DNA of 7,065 nt from Coraliomargarita_B sp046540835. GTDB taxonomy: Bacteria; Verrucomicrobiota; Verrucomicrobiia; Opitutales; Coraliomargaritaceae. The position numbers and the translations under genes were made by a program. The notes under the pieces are model-generated. The model was not told the DNA's origin. It saw only the letters and a list, made by a program, of their open reading frames with translations, and did no database searches. Location of the stretch: contig JBKHEL010000117.1 in assembly GCA_046540835.1 (NCBI GenBank), positions 1 through 7,065 on the forward strand, read 5' to 3'. How positions within the stretch are numbered: the stretch's first letter is position 1; the number at the start of each line of letters is the position of its first letter. Of this stretch, positions 5,646 to 7,065 are shown in pieces.

Positions 5646-6588
5646 AGAGGCAAAAATCTACATCGCCGGTCATCGCGGGATGGTCGGATCCGCCCTTGTG
5701 CGGGCCTTGCAGGCCCGAGCCTGCGAGAATATTTTAACCCGCAGCCGCAGCGAGTTGGACCTGTCGAATCAGCAGGCGGTGCGGGACTTTTATGAGGCGG
5801 AGCGGCCGGAGGTCGCTGTTATCGCGGCGGCCCGGGTGGGTGGTATCCATGCCAACAAAACCTATCCGGCAGAATTTATGTATGAGAATCTGGCGATCGC
5901 GCAAAACGCCATACACGAGGCTTATCGGGCCGGGGTGGGCCGGCTGCTTTTTCTCGGGAGCACCTGCATCTACCCGAAGCTGGCCGAGCAGCCGATTCGA
6001 GAGGATTCGCTCTTAACCGGCCCACTGGAGCCGACCAATGAAGCCTATGCGATTGCAAAAATTGCCGGGCTCAAGCTCTGTCAGTTCTACCGCCAGCAAT
6101 ACGGGGTTACCTATCACAGCGCGATGCCGACCAACCTTTATGGTCCGGGTGACAACTATCACCCGGAAAACTCCCATGTGCTGCCAGCGCTGATCCGGCG
6201 CTTTCACGAGGCCAAAACATCAGGCGCACCCGATGTGACGGTTTGGGGTACAGGCAACCCGCTGCGGGAGTTCCTGCATGCGGATGATGCAGCCAGTGCG
6301 ATCGTGCATCTGCTGGGCCTTGAAAATCCCCCTGACTGGGTCAATCTCGGATGCGGAAAGGATATTTCGATTGGCGACCTGGCCAAGCTGGTCAAGAAAG
6401 TGGTGGGATACGAAGGTGAGTTGCGCTTCGACCCGTCAAAGCCGGATGGTACACCGAGGAAGTTGACCGACACCCGAAAGATCGAGGCTACCGGGTGGCA
6501 TTCGCGCATCGGCATCGAAGAAGGGGTGGCTTTGGCTTATCAATCCTTTCTCGACGAGCAGGCCGCCGGAACGCTTCGGCGCGCTTGA
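5638..6588 (+). CDS. fcl: GDP-L-fucose synthase (GDP-4-keto-6-deoxymannose epimerase/reductase)
   Basis: Fcl takes the Gmd product through 3,5-epimerisation and NADPH-dependent 4-reduction to GDP-L-fucose, the donor for fucosylated surface glycans. At 316 residues it is close to the E. coli enzyme (321). Motifs are the cofactor loop GHRGMVGSAL (11-20), ARVGGIHANKTYPAEFMYEN (65-84), STCIYP (108-113) with S108 and the epimerase C110, YAIAK (137-141) with Y137 and K141, PTNLYGPGDNYHPENSHVLPA (164-184) with H180, REFLHADDAA (210-219) and PDGTPRKLTD (269-278). All expected catalytic residues are present, one position later than in E. coli. The ATG at 5638 leaves the usual short lead before IAGHRG and overlaps the last 8 bases of gmd, so translation is probably coupled. 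An in-frame ATG at 5626 is a less likely alternative. Confidence 0.97.
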   Translation: MRREAKIYIAGHRGMVGSALVRALQARACENILTRSRSELDLSNQQAVRDFYEAERPEVAVIAAARVGGIHANKTYPAEFMYENLAIAQNAIHEAYRAGVGRLLFLGSTCIYPKLAEQPIREDSLLTGPLEPTNEAYAIAKIAGLKLCQFYRQQYGVTYHSAMPTNLYGPGDNYHPENSHVLPALIRRFHEAKTSGAPDVTVWGTGNPLREFLHADDAASAIVHLLGLENPPDWVNLGCGKDISIGDLAKLVKKVVGYEGELRFDPSKPDGTPRKLTDTRKIEATGWHSRIGIEEGVALAYQSFLDEQAAGTLRRA

Positions 6589-6592
6589 GGAT

Positions 6593-7065
6593 TTAGCCAA
6601 ATACCTGTCTGCGCAGCGCATTCACCACCGCCAGATCCCCCCAGTGTGCTCCCCGGGCACGGTGCACCCTTGCCGGGAACTGTCGGCCGCAGTCCGACTG
6701 CCAAGCCGCGGTGTAGCCGCGCACGAACTCCGCCGTGCCGAGCACCGCCCCGTCGGTGAAATAGCGCACCCGGCAGCGCAAAACCGCCGCCAGCGGCAGC
6801 TCGCCTTTTTCCTTATTCAGCACCCGCTCCGCAGTAGCCCGGTCGATCACCTTGCCCCGGCAGTTCCAGGGCGACGAGCCCTTGCCAAAGATCAAGCTCC
6901 GGTGGTCGGCCAGCGCCGCCTGCAAGCCAGCGGCATCGCCCTCACGCGCCGAGCCATCGGCATAAGTCGACCAAATCCGCGCCAGCCCGCGCTGCGCCAG
7001 CGGATTTCCTGCCACCGCCTCCGCATAGCCGCACCAGCGGTAGTCCTTCGGGTCCTCGACCAGGC
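6593..7065 (-). CDS. C-terminal part of a REP-associated tyrosine (Y1) transposase-like protein, cut by the window edge
   Basis: The minus-strand frame is open from the right edge to a TAA at 6593-6595, giving 156 visible residues. The visible start LVEDPKDYRWCGYAEAVAGN matches the segment that closes the Y1/HUH domain of REP-associated (RAYT) and IS200-like transposases, where the family usually reads NPVRAGLV-P-DY-WSSY. About 130 further residues follow, including ELPLAAVLRCRVRYFTDGAVLG and a WGDLAVVNALRRQVFG ending. I associate this extension with Verrucomicrobiota members and it may bind DNA or the palindrome. The catalytic HUH and tyrosine motifs lie outside the window, so activity cannot be judged. 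An internal GTG at 7015 would begin past the transposase motif and is not the true start. RAYTs are usually single-copy housekeeping-like genes that mobilise REP palindromes rather than themselves. The stop is 4 bases from the fcl stop, convergent, with no terminator between. Confidence 0.65.
   Translation of the reverse strand, partial: LVEDPKDYRWCGYAEAVAGNPLAQRGLARIWSTYADGSAREGDAAGLQAALADHRSLIFGKGSSPWNCRGKVIDRATAERVLNKEKGELPLAAVLRCRVRYFTDGAVLGTAEFVRGYTAAWQSDCGRQFPARVHRARGAHWGDLAVVNALRRQVFG

Noticed and set aside
6589..7065. Insertion sequence ends (terminal inverted repeats or target-site duplication) around the transposase tail
   Set aside because: Y1-type elements lack terminal inverted repeats and the other end is outside the window; nothing between fcl and the transposase stop (4 bases) can hold an element end.

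Overview
The window is a GC-rich (roughly 60% by eye) chromosomal segment, probably from a Verrucomicrobiota-like bacterium (Opitutae type). That is an inference from three things: a XylR-type regulator (sugar-binding domain fused to an AraC helix-turn-helix), a UbiA-like membrane protein of a style I associate with that phylum, and a Y1/REP-type transposase with a long C-terminal extension. Five of the six visible starts have no convincing Shine-Dalgarno motif, which also fits a lineage that relies little on that signal. No rRNA, tRNA or CRISPR array is visible.

Layout. Bases 1-145 (minus) are the N-terminus of an unidentified membrane-anchored protein running off the left edge. Bases 146-421 hold no credible gene, but contain a possible promoter (TTGACA behind A-tracts) and two inverted repeats. 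A two-gene minus-strand operon follows: a GT4 glycosyltransferase (1210-2340) and, through a TGATG stop/start overlap, a UbiA-like integral membrane protein (422-1210). An 87-bp divergent spacer separates it from miaA (2428-3309, plus), which encodes the tRNA A37 dimethylallyltransferase. miaA converges on a XylR-type regulator (3377-4549, minus), with a small hairpin between them. That regulator is divergent from gmd-fcl (4626-6588, plus), and the shared 76-bp spacer is AT-rich. Four bases after fcl the opposite strand carries the C-terminal part of a REP-associated tyrosine transposase (6593-7065) that continues past the right edge.

How the genes work together. Gmd and Fcl form the complete two-enzyme route from GDP-D-mannose to GDP-L-fucose, and their reading frames overlap by 8 bases. 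The divergent regulator is the obvious candidate to control them; the spacer holds copies of a TACGNNAATA-like box 22 bp apart, as AraC-type proteins often use. The GT4 and UbiA-like pair looks like a membrane glycolipid or glycan unit, but its substrate cannot be read from sequence. miaA is an unrelated housekeeping gene.

I do not see a clearly new defence, mobile or biosynthetic system. The best leads are the putative operator between the regulator and gmd, the coupled GT4/UbiA-like pair, and a REP-like GC hairpin in a window that also carries a REP-type transposase gene.
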